This document shows, piece by piece, positions 11,101-22,200 of a stretch of 64,000 nt of DNA (positions within the stretch are counted from its first letter, which is position 1; each line of letters opens with the position of its first letter). The DNA comes from Pleodorina starrii (taxonomy: Eukaryota > Chlorophyta > Chlorophyceae > Chlamydomonadales > Volvocaceae). A model generated the notes under the pieces. That model saw nothing but the letters and a program-made list of their open reading frames with translations. It was not told the origin of the DNA and ran no database searches. The stretch covers positions 2,852,001 through 2,916,000 of the forward strand of contig BRXU01000001.1 in the NCBI GenBank assembly GCA_030267565.1, given 5' to 3'. A program made the position numbers and the translations under genes.

Positions 11101-12709
11101 CGGGAGGGAGGGCAGTGCCGGCGCGCGGGTCTTGGCTTGTGCAGGATCGGATCCGCGAGGTTAAATTAGGCCTGCAGCGCTGCAAGGACGGGCCGGGTTT
11201 AGGTCTCCAGGGAAGGGTGGAGGTTCGACTGGCAGTCTGCTGGGAGCTGGCCGGCATGGGATGGCTGGGGAAGGGGGGCGGCGCTGGACACCACCTCCTG
11301 GTTTCCGTCTACCGGTCGTGGTTGGTTGGTTCTTCCTAGAGGTGTGGCCTCGATCTCGCTTATCTCCCGCATCGCAACCCTAAACAAAAGGGGGGCGGGC
11401 CCGAGGAAAGAGCGGGCCGCCTGGGTTGGCCTTGGGTTGGCCCTGGGGCTTCGGCCTGCGCTTGGGTTGCGGCGATGCCAAGCCAGAAGCCACCAGGCTG
11501 GTCGAGTCCCCTCACCGCTCAGTCGGCCTCACTTGCCGGGCACGCTTTGCCCCCCTCGTTGCGCTCGCCCCGCGACCTGCCATGCTTTGGCTCTTGCACC
11601 CCTCACTCCGCGCCGGTGAGCCTCCCTTGGCGTCCCTCTCCCCGCCGGCAACCTGGATGTGATCCCCCGCAGGCCACAGGTACGTGGGCGTGGAGTTTGC
11701 CCGCGGGCTGTGCGGCGTGAGCGTCATCCGCAGCGGCGAGGCCATGGAGGCGGCGCTGCGGGAGTGCTGCCAGGGCATCAAGATCGGCAAGATCCTGGTG
11801 CACAGGTGGGCGGCTGGGCGGCTGGATCTTGAATCCAGTGCACAGGGCAACTGGGGGGCTACCTACCTACCTACCTGGCTGGCTGGCTGGCTTTCCCCTG
11901 CGGGCGCCTGCAGGGGTTGACGGCTGGCTGGCTAATTGTTTAGTTTGTTTCACGTGCATGCACGCCTGGTGTTGCTCCTGTATCTACGGTGTATGTATCT
12001 GTGCATGTGTGTACGTGGTTGCACGTGGTTGGTCGACCCAACCCGCCCATCCGGGCCGCCCGCCACCGCCCGCCGCTGCCCGGCCGGCCGGCTGCCTAGC
12101 AGGCACGGCAAGAGCGAGGACATCATTTACGAGAAGCTGCCCGCCGACATCGCCCGGCGCTACGTGCTGCTGCTGGACCCCGTGCTGGGAACCGGCAACA
12201 CCGCGTGCAAGGCAATCCAGGTGGGCGGACCTGGGCCGGAAGGGAGGGTGGGAGGGTGGGAGATGGAGAGTGAACAAAAACACAATACCGCAGCGGTGTG
12301 TGGGGGCGTGAGAGAATTGGGTTGTGGTCGCGCATCCATCATCCAGCCTGCCTCACGGGTTCACGGCGTGACGCGTGCAAGCGCCCTGTCCCAGGCCGCG
12401 CCGCGCCGCTTCATCTACCCTCCCCCCTTCATCTACCCGCCCCTTTTCATCTACGCCCCTCTCACCCCTCCTACCATGGGCTCCTTTGTCTTGGGCTGCC
12501 GCGGTTTGCTCCAGGTGCTTTTGGACAAGGGCGTGCAGGAGAACAAGATCCTGTTCCTGTGCATCATCGCCGCGCCGCCCGGCATCCACCGCGTCTGCCA
12601 GACCTATCCCGGCGTCAAGGTCATCACTTCGGAGATCGACTCGGCCATCGACGAGAACTGGTCCGTCGTGCCCGGCGTCGGCGAGTTCGGTGACCGCTAC
12701 TACTGCTGA
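8101..12709 (+). CDS. UKL: Uridine kinase / uracil phosphoribosyltransferase-like fusion (UKL), 9 exons
   Basis: Exons 8101-8315, 8400-8508, 8879-9070, 9784-9946, 10376-10566, 10899-11064, 11673-11805, 12103-12220 and 12515-12709 join in frame to 493 residues, the usual size of plant UKL proteins. The N-terminal half is uridine kinase: P-loop GGTASGKT at 81-88, then [19 protein letters not shown] and [19 protein letters not shown]. The C-terminal half is UPRT-like: [35 protein letters not shown], the PRPP-loop region [13 protein letters not shown] (about 412-424) and the terminal GEFGDRY. Uridine kinase makes UMP from uridine; UPRT makes UMP from uracil and PRPP. In plant UKLs the UPRT half often shows no activity in vitro, so only the kinase role is safe. 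The exon 4 donor (A followed by GTGGGT) was chosen because it restores the conserved GRDVxSV. Confidence 0.95.
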
Positions 12710-13873
12710 GCCGGCGTTGCGCTGTTGAAGCGGTGCAGGCGGCGCCGCATCACCACAGCCACTTCGCAGCGGCTGCGGTGAAGCAGCTTGAGTGGGTGTG
12801 CAGCGGCGCAGCGGCGGCGCGGGTCTGGTGCTGTGAGGGAGTGGCCGTCGCGCCGTCGTTGGGCAAGCCAGCGCCTAACGTTGCCCCTGGGGCTGCGGCT
12901 GCGGTTTCCAAAGCCGCTGATGCGGGGCTTCGAGATGAGAGTTGTAAGAGGCGCGACGCTGTGGAAGCGGCGCGGAGTTTGCATCGGTGTTGCGACCCAG
13001 ATGGGTCCTTAGGAAGCGGGCGCGTGGCGCGTGGCTGGTTGCGGGCGGGCAGTTTGCGTTTGTCAGGGTGGACCCCGGGCACAGCATGAGTCGTACGGCA
13101 GGCGTGCCGCCACGTGCTTTGCGATGGTGCATGTCAGTTCATAGAGAGCGCCACAGCCTGCCGCGATGTGCTGCTTTACGCTCAAGGAACTGAGGCGGTG
13201 AATTCTGAGGCGATGAATCCTCGATTGTTATTCGTGTAGGTACGGTCGGGCGGGCAGTGGGGCGTTTCTTAAACGAGAGTACTTCAGCGGGACGTCGCCA
13301 GGGGCTTGGGCTTGCCTGTCGGAGAGCCTTGCACCTCTCGCGTTCCACGGCTTGTATGGTTTGGACGTGTGTGGTGAGGGGAATTGTGTGTGGTGTGTTC
13401 AGTGGCGGTGAGCACTGTAGGTTTGTCAAATTGGTAACGACAGCGATGGCTCTTCACCCAAGCTCGCCTGGTCCTGGTGTGGGGTGGTCGGGACCCGCGG
13501 GCGCGGTGTCTGGAGCCGTAGGACGCGCATGTCACGTGGGGAATTCTTGTCGAAGCCTTCACTGATGCGACCGCGACTTGTCTCGTAACGTTATGAGTTT
13601 TGCTCGACTGCGTGTGTGTGTGACGACTGTTTTGTACGGCCTCCGTACCGCTTCGCTGATCCATTCAGTCTTGACTCGTTACTAAAATATTTTACTGGTC
13701 ACCTTTATCCGTTCTATCAGAGCGGACAGCACGGGACATCGATCCATTGTTTCTGAGGGAGTCGGTGGATACGGCAACGGTGTATTTCCCTAGTGTAAAT
13801 AATAATCAACCGCTTACATTTTCATCGTGCACATATATATATATATACGTAGCCCAAGTGGCCAAGTGCGATC
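12710..13873. other. 3' UTR of UKL and upstream region of SCY1
   Basis: About 1.2 kb between two genes on the same strand. It holds a TGTAA motif at 12943-12947 and an (AT)n run at 13833-13847, just before the SCY1 start codon. No other feature seen. Confidence 0.5.
12943..12947 (+). terminator. Candidate polyadenylation signal TGTAA for UKL
   Basis: TGTAA is the usual chlorophyte polyadenylation signal. This is the first copy I see after the UKL stop codon, giving a 3' UTR of roughly 250 bases. A five-base motif alone is weak evidence. Confidence 0.35.
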
Positions 13874-16800
13874 ATGCAGGCTTTAGCTCCTCAGCGCACA
13901 ATTGCTGGTGCACCGCAAGGGAAAGCGCCTTGCTTTCCGCTTGCGTTTAAGCATGCGAATCCTGCAAAAGGACTTTGCAGCAGCTTGCTTCAGCGCACTA
14001 CATGCCGCCGCGTCACACTGCTGCCTGTGCGAGCAGCACCAGAGACGGAACCCGGCACATCGGAGAAGCCTCAGTTGCCTGCAGCGGGCCCATCACAAAA
14101 TGGCACTGGCGAGGCATCAACATCTGGGACCAGCGGCGGCAGCGTCAGCAGCTCGACCTCCACCGCTCGGCGAGCATCCGCTTCCTCGCTCGGGAGCGTC
14201 GAGGACGACGGGTTCAGCTGGACGGAATTCTTCAACAGCGATCTCCCTAAAAAGCTTGGTGGACTCCTAGCACTGCTGCTGCTGAGCCGCGTTGGTGTCT
14301 ACATACGCTTGCCAGGCGTCGATGTGGACGCTTTTGCGGACAGCCTCACGAACTCGGGCCTGCTAGGCTACATTGATACTCTGTCGGGAGGGTCCATCTC
14401 CAAGGTAGGTCATCGTGGGGATCTGGGTGCTCCTCCACCACCACCGTCGACCAGCCACGGCTGTGGCCCCGCCCAGCGCCCGACCTGTTCCTTCAAGTTT
14501 CCCGACGCAGTGGCAGTGCCCCCATCCCGCATCGTCCCAAAAGCCCTCTCGTGCATCCGCCGAGACCGGGTCAGCCCAACCCCGACACACGCTCCCACAC
14601 CAGCACCACAACCAGTCGCTGCCACTCGCAACCACCGCACGTTCTCTCCCCTCCTCTATACCCTTACCTTCCCACAGCACCTATCCACCCGCGCCTTTCC
14701 ACTCCCACCTCCCTCTTCCTCGCCTCCCTCTTCCTCGCCTCCCTCTTCCTCGCCTCCCTGTCCCTCTCCTATCCCCTCCCATGCACGCCTCTCCCTTCCC
14801 AACCCCCTGCACCTCCCTCGCCTCCCTCCCTCCCTCCCCCCAGGTCGGCCTGTTCAGCCTGGGCATCATCCCCTACATCAACGCCTCCATCGTGCTGCAG
14901 CTCTTTTCCGCCGCCTTCCCCAGCCTCAAGAAGCTGCAGCGCGACGAGGGCGCCGCCGGACGCGCCAAATTCCAGTACTACCAGAAGCTGCTCGCCTTTG
15001 CCTTCGCGATCGTGCAGGCCGTCGGCCAACTCTTTTACATCCGCCCCTTCGTCGACGACTTTACGCCCGGCTGGCTCGCCGGCAGCTCCTGCGCGCTCGT
15101 CGCGGGCGCCATGGCGCTCGTCTACATCGCAGGTACGGTCTGCCTGGATTGATCGATATGACCGGCATGTCAGGATTTCGTATTTTCGCAGTGGTCCGCT
15201 TGAAAATGGAGAGTTTCGTAACTTGGGTTGCAACTAAAATATAACTGTATGAAAAAACTGCGACAACTGCCCCACGATGAGCATTTTGTCGACGTCCCAC
15301 CGATTGGCAGTCGAAACATCGTATAAAATTATTATGGATGGATTGTGCATCTGTGGTGAAAATCGCAGACACTATCAGCGAGCTGAAGCTGGGCAACGGC
15401 ACGTCTGTGCTCATCTTTGCCAACATCGCCTCCGCGCTGCCTGCGTCGATCGGCCAGCTGGTGGCCCAGAACGGTAACGAGAACCCGGCCAACGTGGCGT
15501 TCTTCTTTGCGGCCTTCGCGGCCACCACGCTGGGGATCATTTACGTGCAGGAGGCGGAGCGGCGCATCCCCGTCAACTACTCGAACCGGTGTGTGTGTGT
15601 GTGGGTGGGTGGGTGGGTGGGTGGCGGGGGAGGGCAGGGAATAATGGCCTGAAGAGGCTAGCTGACAGACCCAGTTGAAAAAGGGGGGGCGGGGGCGCAT
15701 GCGGGGGGCCGGGTTCAGGAAGGGTATGGAACTGAGGGAAGGGGCTGGGGGTTAGAGGCAGAGCGGCATGGGTGCTGGGATGAGGACTGGGGCGGCGGTG
15801 AGGGTGCAGCTGGGTTACAGCCACGGGGGTGGACGTGAGGCACATGTGTGTTTCGGCGGGGACGGGTGGGGTCCGGGCAGGAGTTAGGGGCCGGGGGGCA
15901 ACCGACCCCCTTGCCCCCCGAACGGGGCCCAAACATGGGCCTGGTGGCTGCTCTCACGGTACACCGGCTCGGGGGAGGGTGCTGAACCCGTGGGCCGATG
16001 TGTCGGCGACCTGCTGTGGTGTGCTGCGTCCGGCTGCTAGGCTGCTAGGGGAAGCTGCTCACGACACGACACGACAAAACCGACCGAGCCGCGAGAGGGA
16101 GGGAGGCCAACCAACGACTTCCAGCCAACCCTCTCCACTCTCCACTCCCGCGCCCCCTTCCCCACGTGTAGCTGGTTGGAACTGCCACGGCATCTAGGTT
16201 CCGAACCAGTCTCAACAACCCCCCAACGCCCCACCCCCCGCCTCGCCTTGCTGGGTCCTGGGTCGCTTCTGTTTCACCGCTGCGGTCTCATCATGTTGCA
16301 CCCTCCCTTTCCCCCATCACGCCCCATCATGCCCCCATCACGCCACACCCGCACTCCCTGGCCCCCCCCCGCACTCCCTGACCCCCCCCCCGCAGGTACT
16401 CCTCCGGCAACCTGGCCCGCCAGTCGTACCTCCCCTTCAAGGTGAACGCCACCGGCGTGATGCCCCTCATCTTCGCCTCCTCCCTCCTGGCCCTCCCCGC
16501 CGCCCTGGCTCGCTACACCGACTCGGCGGCGCTGGACGAGTTCAGTCGCACCGTGGGACCCGGCGGCTCACTCTACGTGCCCTTCAATGTGGCGCTCATC
16601 GTCTTCTTCAACTATTACTACACGTTCCTGCAGGTGGGGGGGGAGGGCGCGATGTGAGGGGCGGGAAAAAGGGGCGGGAGGGGCGGGCAGGCGGGAGGGG
16701 CGGGTAGGGCGGGCAGGCGTGAAGGGCGGGGTGCCTGAGTTGGGGTTCGGCCTGGTGTGGTGCAGTGGTGTCCTGCGGGGCTGCGGAGGTGGATGGGTAG

Positions 16801-17895
16801 CGAACGGAAGGGGAGGGGAGGGGAGGGGACGGCGGTCCACGGGGTAATCTGATCCCCGGCTTGACGGGCCGGCCCATCTATGACGGCGCCGCCTCGCCCT
16901 CCACCCGCCCCGCCCCACCCCATCACATGTCATGCCATCTCATCTCATCCCTCGTCGCTCCCTAACCTTAAAACCCTAAAACCCTATCCACAGTTGGAGC
17001 CCAAGGACCTGGCGGAGCAGCTCAAGAAGTCGGGCGCCGCCATCCCCGCCATCCGGCCGGGCCGCCAGACGGCCGAGTACGTGACGCGCACGCTGACGCG
17101 CATGAGCATGCTGGGCAGTGTGTTCCTGGGGGCGCTGTCGGCGGCGCCGGCGATGGTGGAGGCGGTGACGCACCTGACGGCCTTCCGGGGGTTCGCGGGC
17201 ACCTCGGTGCTCATCATGGTGGGGCCGGGGCGGGGCGGGAGGGGAGAGGCGGGTTGGGAGGGGAGGGGAGGGGAGGGGAGGGGAGGGGAGGGGCAGGGGG
17301 GGTGACAGGGGAGAGGGCGTGGGGAAGGGGGGGCGGGTTTCGGGTTGAGCGCGGGCTGGGTGTGTGGTGAAGGCGGGGGTGGGGTTGTTCTGTGGACAGC
17401 GAGAGTGGAACAGAAGATGCGAAAAGCCGGGGGATGGACGTTAAAGAAATTACGCTGGAAGGAGCGACGCGTGGGGAAGCGTAGGGCTAGCTGGGGCGGG
17501 GAGCAGGGAGGCACGGGCGGGGAGAAGGGGCACGGTTGGGTTTCCGGGTTTGTTGGGGGGGCCGATGAGGAAGATGGGTAAGATGGTGGTGGGTCGGGGG
17601 CATTGGGGAAGGGGGGTCGGTCGCAAGGGCTGTCCGCCTTTGCTCATGGTCCCCGTAAGTGAAGCCTCCTGGAGGGTCGTTGACGCGAACTCCGCCGAGT
17701 ATCTGTCCCTAGCGCACTTCCCTCGTGCATGCGCCTGCCTTGGACCCTCCCCGCTCCTTCTGCGTGACTCCGTGTGCCGGTCCCCTCGTCCCGCAGGTGG
17801 GTGTGGCGACCGACACGGCGCGCCGCATCCGCGCCGAGCAGGCCATGGCCAAGTACCAGGACGTGGACAAGCTGTACGACAACCTGAAGCTGTAG
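13874..17895 (+). CDS. SCY1: Plastid SecY protein translocase subunit, 6 exons
   Basis: Exons 13874-14404, 14844-15132, 15369-15588, 16396-16633, 16994-17218 and 17797-17895 join to 533 residues. The first roughly 100 residues are Ser/Thr/Ala-rich with few acidic residues, as in a chloroplast transit peptide and linker; mature SecY starts near DLPKKLGGLLALLLLSRVGV. Conserved landmarks follow in order: the first membrane helix, the plug-side GLFSLGIIPYINASIVLQL, the GNGTSVLIFANI block, EAERRIPVNYSNRY, the FKVNATGVMPLIFASS helix, and a C-terminal cytosolic-type loop PGRQTAEYV. SecY forms the channel of the thylakoid Sec translocase with SecE and receives substrates from SecA. The presence of a transit-type extension separates it from mitochondrial or bacterial contamination. 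Intron 3 starts in a GT/GGGT repeat and intron 5 holds a GGGGA array. Confidence 0.95.
16960..16988 (+). repeat. Telomere-like CCCTAAAA tract in SCY1 intron 4
   Basis: Degenerate copies of CCCTAAAA, the complement of the Chlamydomonas-type telomere repeat, sit directly upstream of the acceptor of SCY1 exon 5 (exon starts at 16994). Confidence 0.65.
17256..17293 (+). repeat. GGGGA pentanucleotide array in SCY1 intron 5
   Basis: About seven perfect or near-perfect GGGGA units, on the sense strand, about 40 bases downstream of the 5' splice site of SCY1 intron 5. G-quadruplex formation in the nascent RNA is possible. Confidence 0.8.
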
Positions 17896-19255
17896 AGTTA
17901 CGGCAGTACGAGCGTCGTACAGGCGTGGAGCTCAGGGCAGCCGGGGGCCAGGAGTTTGGGCTTGGGGCGGAGTGTGGGAGGCGGAGGGCGGAGGGCGAGA
18001 GCGGGCTTGCGCTGCGGCGTGGGGTGGCGTCTCCCCACCTCCCCGCGCCCGTCTCCGACGAAAGCGGACTGGCGGTCGGACGGGTGTGGTGCGGTGGTGG
18101 TGGCTGCTTGAGCGCCTCGGAGCGGGAACATCCGCTGCGCCTGTTGAATGCGGAACAGGAATTCGGGTCCAGCTTATCGGGCTTCGGGAGTGCATGGTGT
18201 TTGGGTTACGGACCGTACTGGGTACGGCAAGAAGACAGCTAGAGTTGTGTCTTCGGGCGTTTCCTTCGGACGTCCTGTCCTTTGGGGTTTGGGGCTGCTT
18301 GCATGCGGCGGCGGCGCAGTCGCCTGCCTGCCTGCCTGCCTGGCTGGAGGATGGATGGGGACTTGCGGTGGCTGCGCAGACCTCTCCAGAGCCAGCCACT
18401 GGGCTCGCTCAATGGTTGAGGACCTGGGCGGGAAACACGCCACGCCGGACGACCTGACCGCCAGTGGGGACTGTCGCCGGCTGTGAGATGCTGGCTGGGC
18501 GGCGCAGCAGTCGTGCATGAACAGATTTGTTGGCACCGATTGGCGGAAATAGTTGACATATATCTACGGCGATACCACGTGGCGGCCTCTGGGCGTGATT
18601 GTGTACTGGGTCCGCCGGCTTTCTTGCGCCAACGACAGGCTCGGAAGTCGGTGCAGCGTGTCGCGACTCATGCGTGCTGGGTGTTACGGCATGCTGCTGC
18701 TATCCTTTTTACAGTGGGCTCCAGAAGTCGAGATCTGCCGCAAGCAAGGGCGTTTGGATGTGTCGTGTTGCTCATTGGCATTTTGTTGACGTGACACGGG
18801 GCTTTGCTACCTGTGTACGGGCAACCCCCATGCGGCGGCGGTCTTCCGCGGGGCGGTCTGCGGTCATGCTGGGAATGCGGGGCTCTGCATTCCTTCCGCT
18901 GCACCTGCCGGCAGCACATGCACACGCGCGCCGGTCGCCCGTACGCAAGCTGGCACGGCTACACCACCGCACGGTCATTCCCATGCATGATTGCATGCGC
19001 CCGAGCACGACTGTTTCTCAACATCAGCATCAGCATCATGGGTGAAGTCACACCCGCCGACAACTTCGGCAGGTCTGCGCCGAGACGGCCAACCGCGAAC
19101 CACCCGCCAGCGAGTACCGCAGCACATCTCAGCTCGGCCCCACACGCGGCACGTCCGGCTCATGTCTCGCTGCGGTTCGTCTTCGTCACCCCGGATTACC
19201 CTGGCAGCGGCCCGTGTCGGTTACTTGCGGCCGCGGCTGCCGTGCACAGCTGGCT
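17896..19255. other. Intergenic stretch between convergent SCY1 and ITPK
   Basis: About 1.36 kb between the stop codons of two convergent genes; it must contain both 3' UTRs. A short (CTGC)n run lies near 18326-18349. No convincing extra gene. Confidence 0.55.
18709..18713 (-). terminator. Candidate polyadenylation signal TGTAA for ITPK
   Basis: TTACA on the + strand reads TGTAA on the minus strand, about 540 bases after the ITPK stop codon. Motif evidence only. Confidence 0.3.
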
Positions 19256-22200
19256 TCACGTGTGCACTGGCTGCTTGCTCGCCGCGGCAGCCCGCATGTG
19301 GGCCACCAAGTGAGCCTCCCACCCCTTGAGCTTGTCGTACCCGGGAAAGTAGTTGACGTCGACGACGTACAACGACAGCAAGTCCGCTGCCTCCGGAGCC
19401 TTCGATCTGGCGCCCTCGGCCTCCCCTTCCTCACCCGCCTCGTTTCCCTCCTGAAGGGGCGCCGGCGCCGGCACCACCACATCGAAATTGAACAGTGAGA
19501 GGCCCATCCGCTGCGACAGCTCCCCAGCGAGTGCGCCCAGGGCTGCATCGTCCACCTCAGCAGCGGCCACGGCGGGGGCTGCGGCAGCTGGCTCCAGGCG
19601 GTGGCGCTCCGCCCCCGCAGACGCAGCCGCCGGCAGCTCGCCTCCCGAGCGGCCCAACTCCGCCGACGGCTGCCCAGCAGACACCTCCGCGTGGGTGGAG
19701 GCGGCGGGTGTGACGGCGGCGGTGGCGGCGGCGTTAGCCTTGGGGCCTGCCCCTGCCGTCTGTGGTAGCGCGGAGAGGTGGTGCAGCAGCAGGGTCTTCG
19801 GGCTCGGTGGGACTGCTGGGGCAGCGGCGGCGGTGGCCGCGGCCGCGGCCGAGGGTTCTCCGTACTCCCGTTGTTGGTGCTGTAGGGGCTGTTGTGGGGC
19901 CTGCTGCTGCTGTTGTGGCCCTTGGCGCTCCGCCTGCGTCCGCAGTGCGGCGAGCTGGGCGAGGGTGAGGGAGGCCCGCCGCTCAGCCTGCACGTGACGG
20001 CCGAGCACGTACACCTGGAAGGGCGGGAGGGGAAGCAGGAGCGAGGCGGGCCGGAGGGTCGGGCCGGGGCGCGGGTCGCGGCAGGAGGAAGGTAACGTAG
20101 TTGGGAAGCTGTCGTACACATGTAGCACTTAGGCACGGAGGTACATGTGCACGGCAAAGAGGTGAATGGGGTTCGACGTGACATCCCCGGGGGCGGAAGG
20201 GCCGGGAGCAGTTGAGTAAGGATGTTTGGGTACGGCACCGGTGCAATTGAGGTTTGGAGGCAATGTTGCGCGCTGGGATTCTCAGTTCTCAGTTCTAATT
20301 ACCCACCTTGTACAGCGCGTCGGTGTGGGGGACGTATCGCTGAACCACCAGCGGAACCCAGCCGCGCTCGCCGACGCAATTGCCATCACCGGTGGCGCTC
20401 TGGTCCCCAACACCACCGCCGCCACCACCACCGCCACCGCCACCGCCATCTTTACGGCCGCTATCGCACCCAGCCGCGCCAGCGGCGGCGGCAGCGGCAG
20501 CTGCTGCGCGCTGAAGCTCCTGGGCCCGGTCTGCGAGCTCGGCCCAGCCCAGCGCCACCGCCAGCCCGTGGCCGCCGCCACCGGCCGCGTCCGCTCGCTG
20601 CGTCTTGAGGATGAGCGGCGGCGACAGACCCGCGGGTCGCAAACCTGCACATGGACCGGCCAAGGCCATTCAGGAGGTGATGCCGCAGTGGCCAAAGGGG
20701 GGTCAGGGAGTGATATGCTCCTTTACATAATAATGAGTCACTGCGGACGTTGTTGAGCAAGCTGCCAAAGGGTGGAAACGTTCGCGGCGTCGCGACATGC
20801 CGTTATCGTCGGGAGGAGGTGGTGGGGTGGGAGGTGCGGTAGACATGGCGCTCCAGCCGATGCTTTTCAAAGACATGGCCATGGTTGACATCAACTTTCA
20901 CGCGGACAGCCGCGGCATGGTGCTGCAGGCCCTTCTCCAGCTTCGCCGTCAGCTTGGGGGCAGCGCGAACAGCTTCATAATCCTGGACTCCCTCACTAAA
21001 AGGGGCCTCGAGCTGAAAAACCGGCGCACGGCTACGTTCCTCTGGCTGCGTAACGAGGAGAAGCGCGACGTCCGTTGGGTCAACGGAGTGGACATCGCCG
21101 TCCGGTCGGAGCAGGGCTGGCAGCCCTACACGGGCCCGTGGCAGCCCAGCCGCCCGCAGGATGGGGGCGGTGTCGCGACCGGCGCCAACACCGCCGAAGT
21201 CAGGGGGGCTAGCGGGAGCGGCGCGGGCAGCGGGACCGGCGCTGGGCGTGGTGGCGGCCCCGGACGCGGTGGCAGCCCCGGACGCGGTGGCAGCCCCGGA
21301 CGCGGCAACGGCCGTGGGGGTGGCCGCAGCGGCGGCCGCAGTGGCGACACGGCCATGGACGACACCTAGGGGGCAAACCGGAGGTCTGAATCGCTTCGTG
21401 TTCTTCAGTGGAATCTACACGGGGTAACCCATTGGAAACTAGAGCAACGCGAATTGCTCCAGCTTGCGCTGCGCTATGACATGGTCGTTCTCACTGAAAC
21501 GCATGGGTCGGCTATGGGCGAGCTGTCTCGCATAGTACCAGACGGATCGCGGTGCTACCTTGCGGGTAGGTCTAGAGAGAGGGGAGGTGTTTGTGTTTGG
21601 GTAAATCAGCGCATAGCGCAATTTGTCACTCACTGTACCTCGTCAGATGCCCCCAGGGGCATGAACAGTGTGTGGCTGCGACTCCAGGGGGACGCGCTGG
21701 ATCTCGGTGGAAACGGGCTGGTTATTGGCGCCGGGTATGCCGCACCTCTTGGGTCCCGAGTCTACACGTCGGGTGGGCGCAGTTCGCAGGATAGGGTAAC
21801 GAGGCGCATCATGGATAGGGTACGCTCACTGGTGCGCCGGTTCCAACAGCCGGGCGATGAGGTGTTACTGCTGGGCGATCTCAACTCCAGAGTCGCCGAA
21901 CTTCACGAGCTCCCGGACGCCGACGGCGATGTAGAGTTGGCCGATTTCACCCAAACGGAGCAAGCCAACCTTCTGCGTGCCATTCCCCCTCGTCGGTCTG
22001 AGGACAACACCGATAATACTTTTGGGCGGGCTTTGGTGAGTCTTTGTCAGGAATTGGAATTAGTCGTTTTGAACGGTCGCGTGAACGGTGATTTTCGAGG
22101 GGCGTGTACGTTCTGGAGCCCGGCTGGGCAGGGTAGTAGCATGATTGACCTATATGTTGCGTCTCCGGCTCTTTTCTTTCGAGCGGATCATCTTCATGTC

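Noticed and set aside
13833..13847. (AT)n run as TATA box of SCY1
   Set aside because: It lies only about 26 bases before the start codon, too close for a TATA box unless the leader is almost absent.
19488..19997. Open frame antisense to ITPK exon 5
   Set aside because: Ala-rich translation is a shadow of the GCN-rich coding exon on the other strand.
20690..20740. ATGCTC-like similarity between the LINE left side and 25340 as a target-site duplication
   Set aside because: Only six bases match and the element's left end is not known; not distinguishable from chance.
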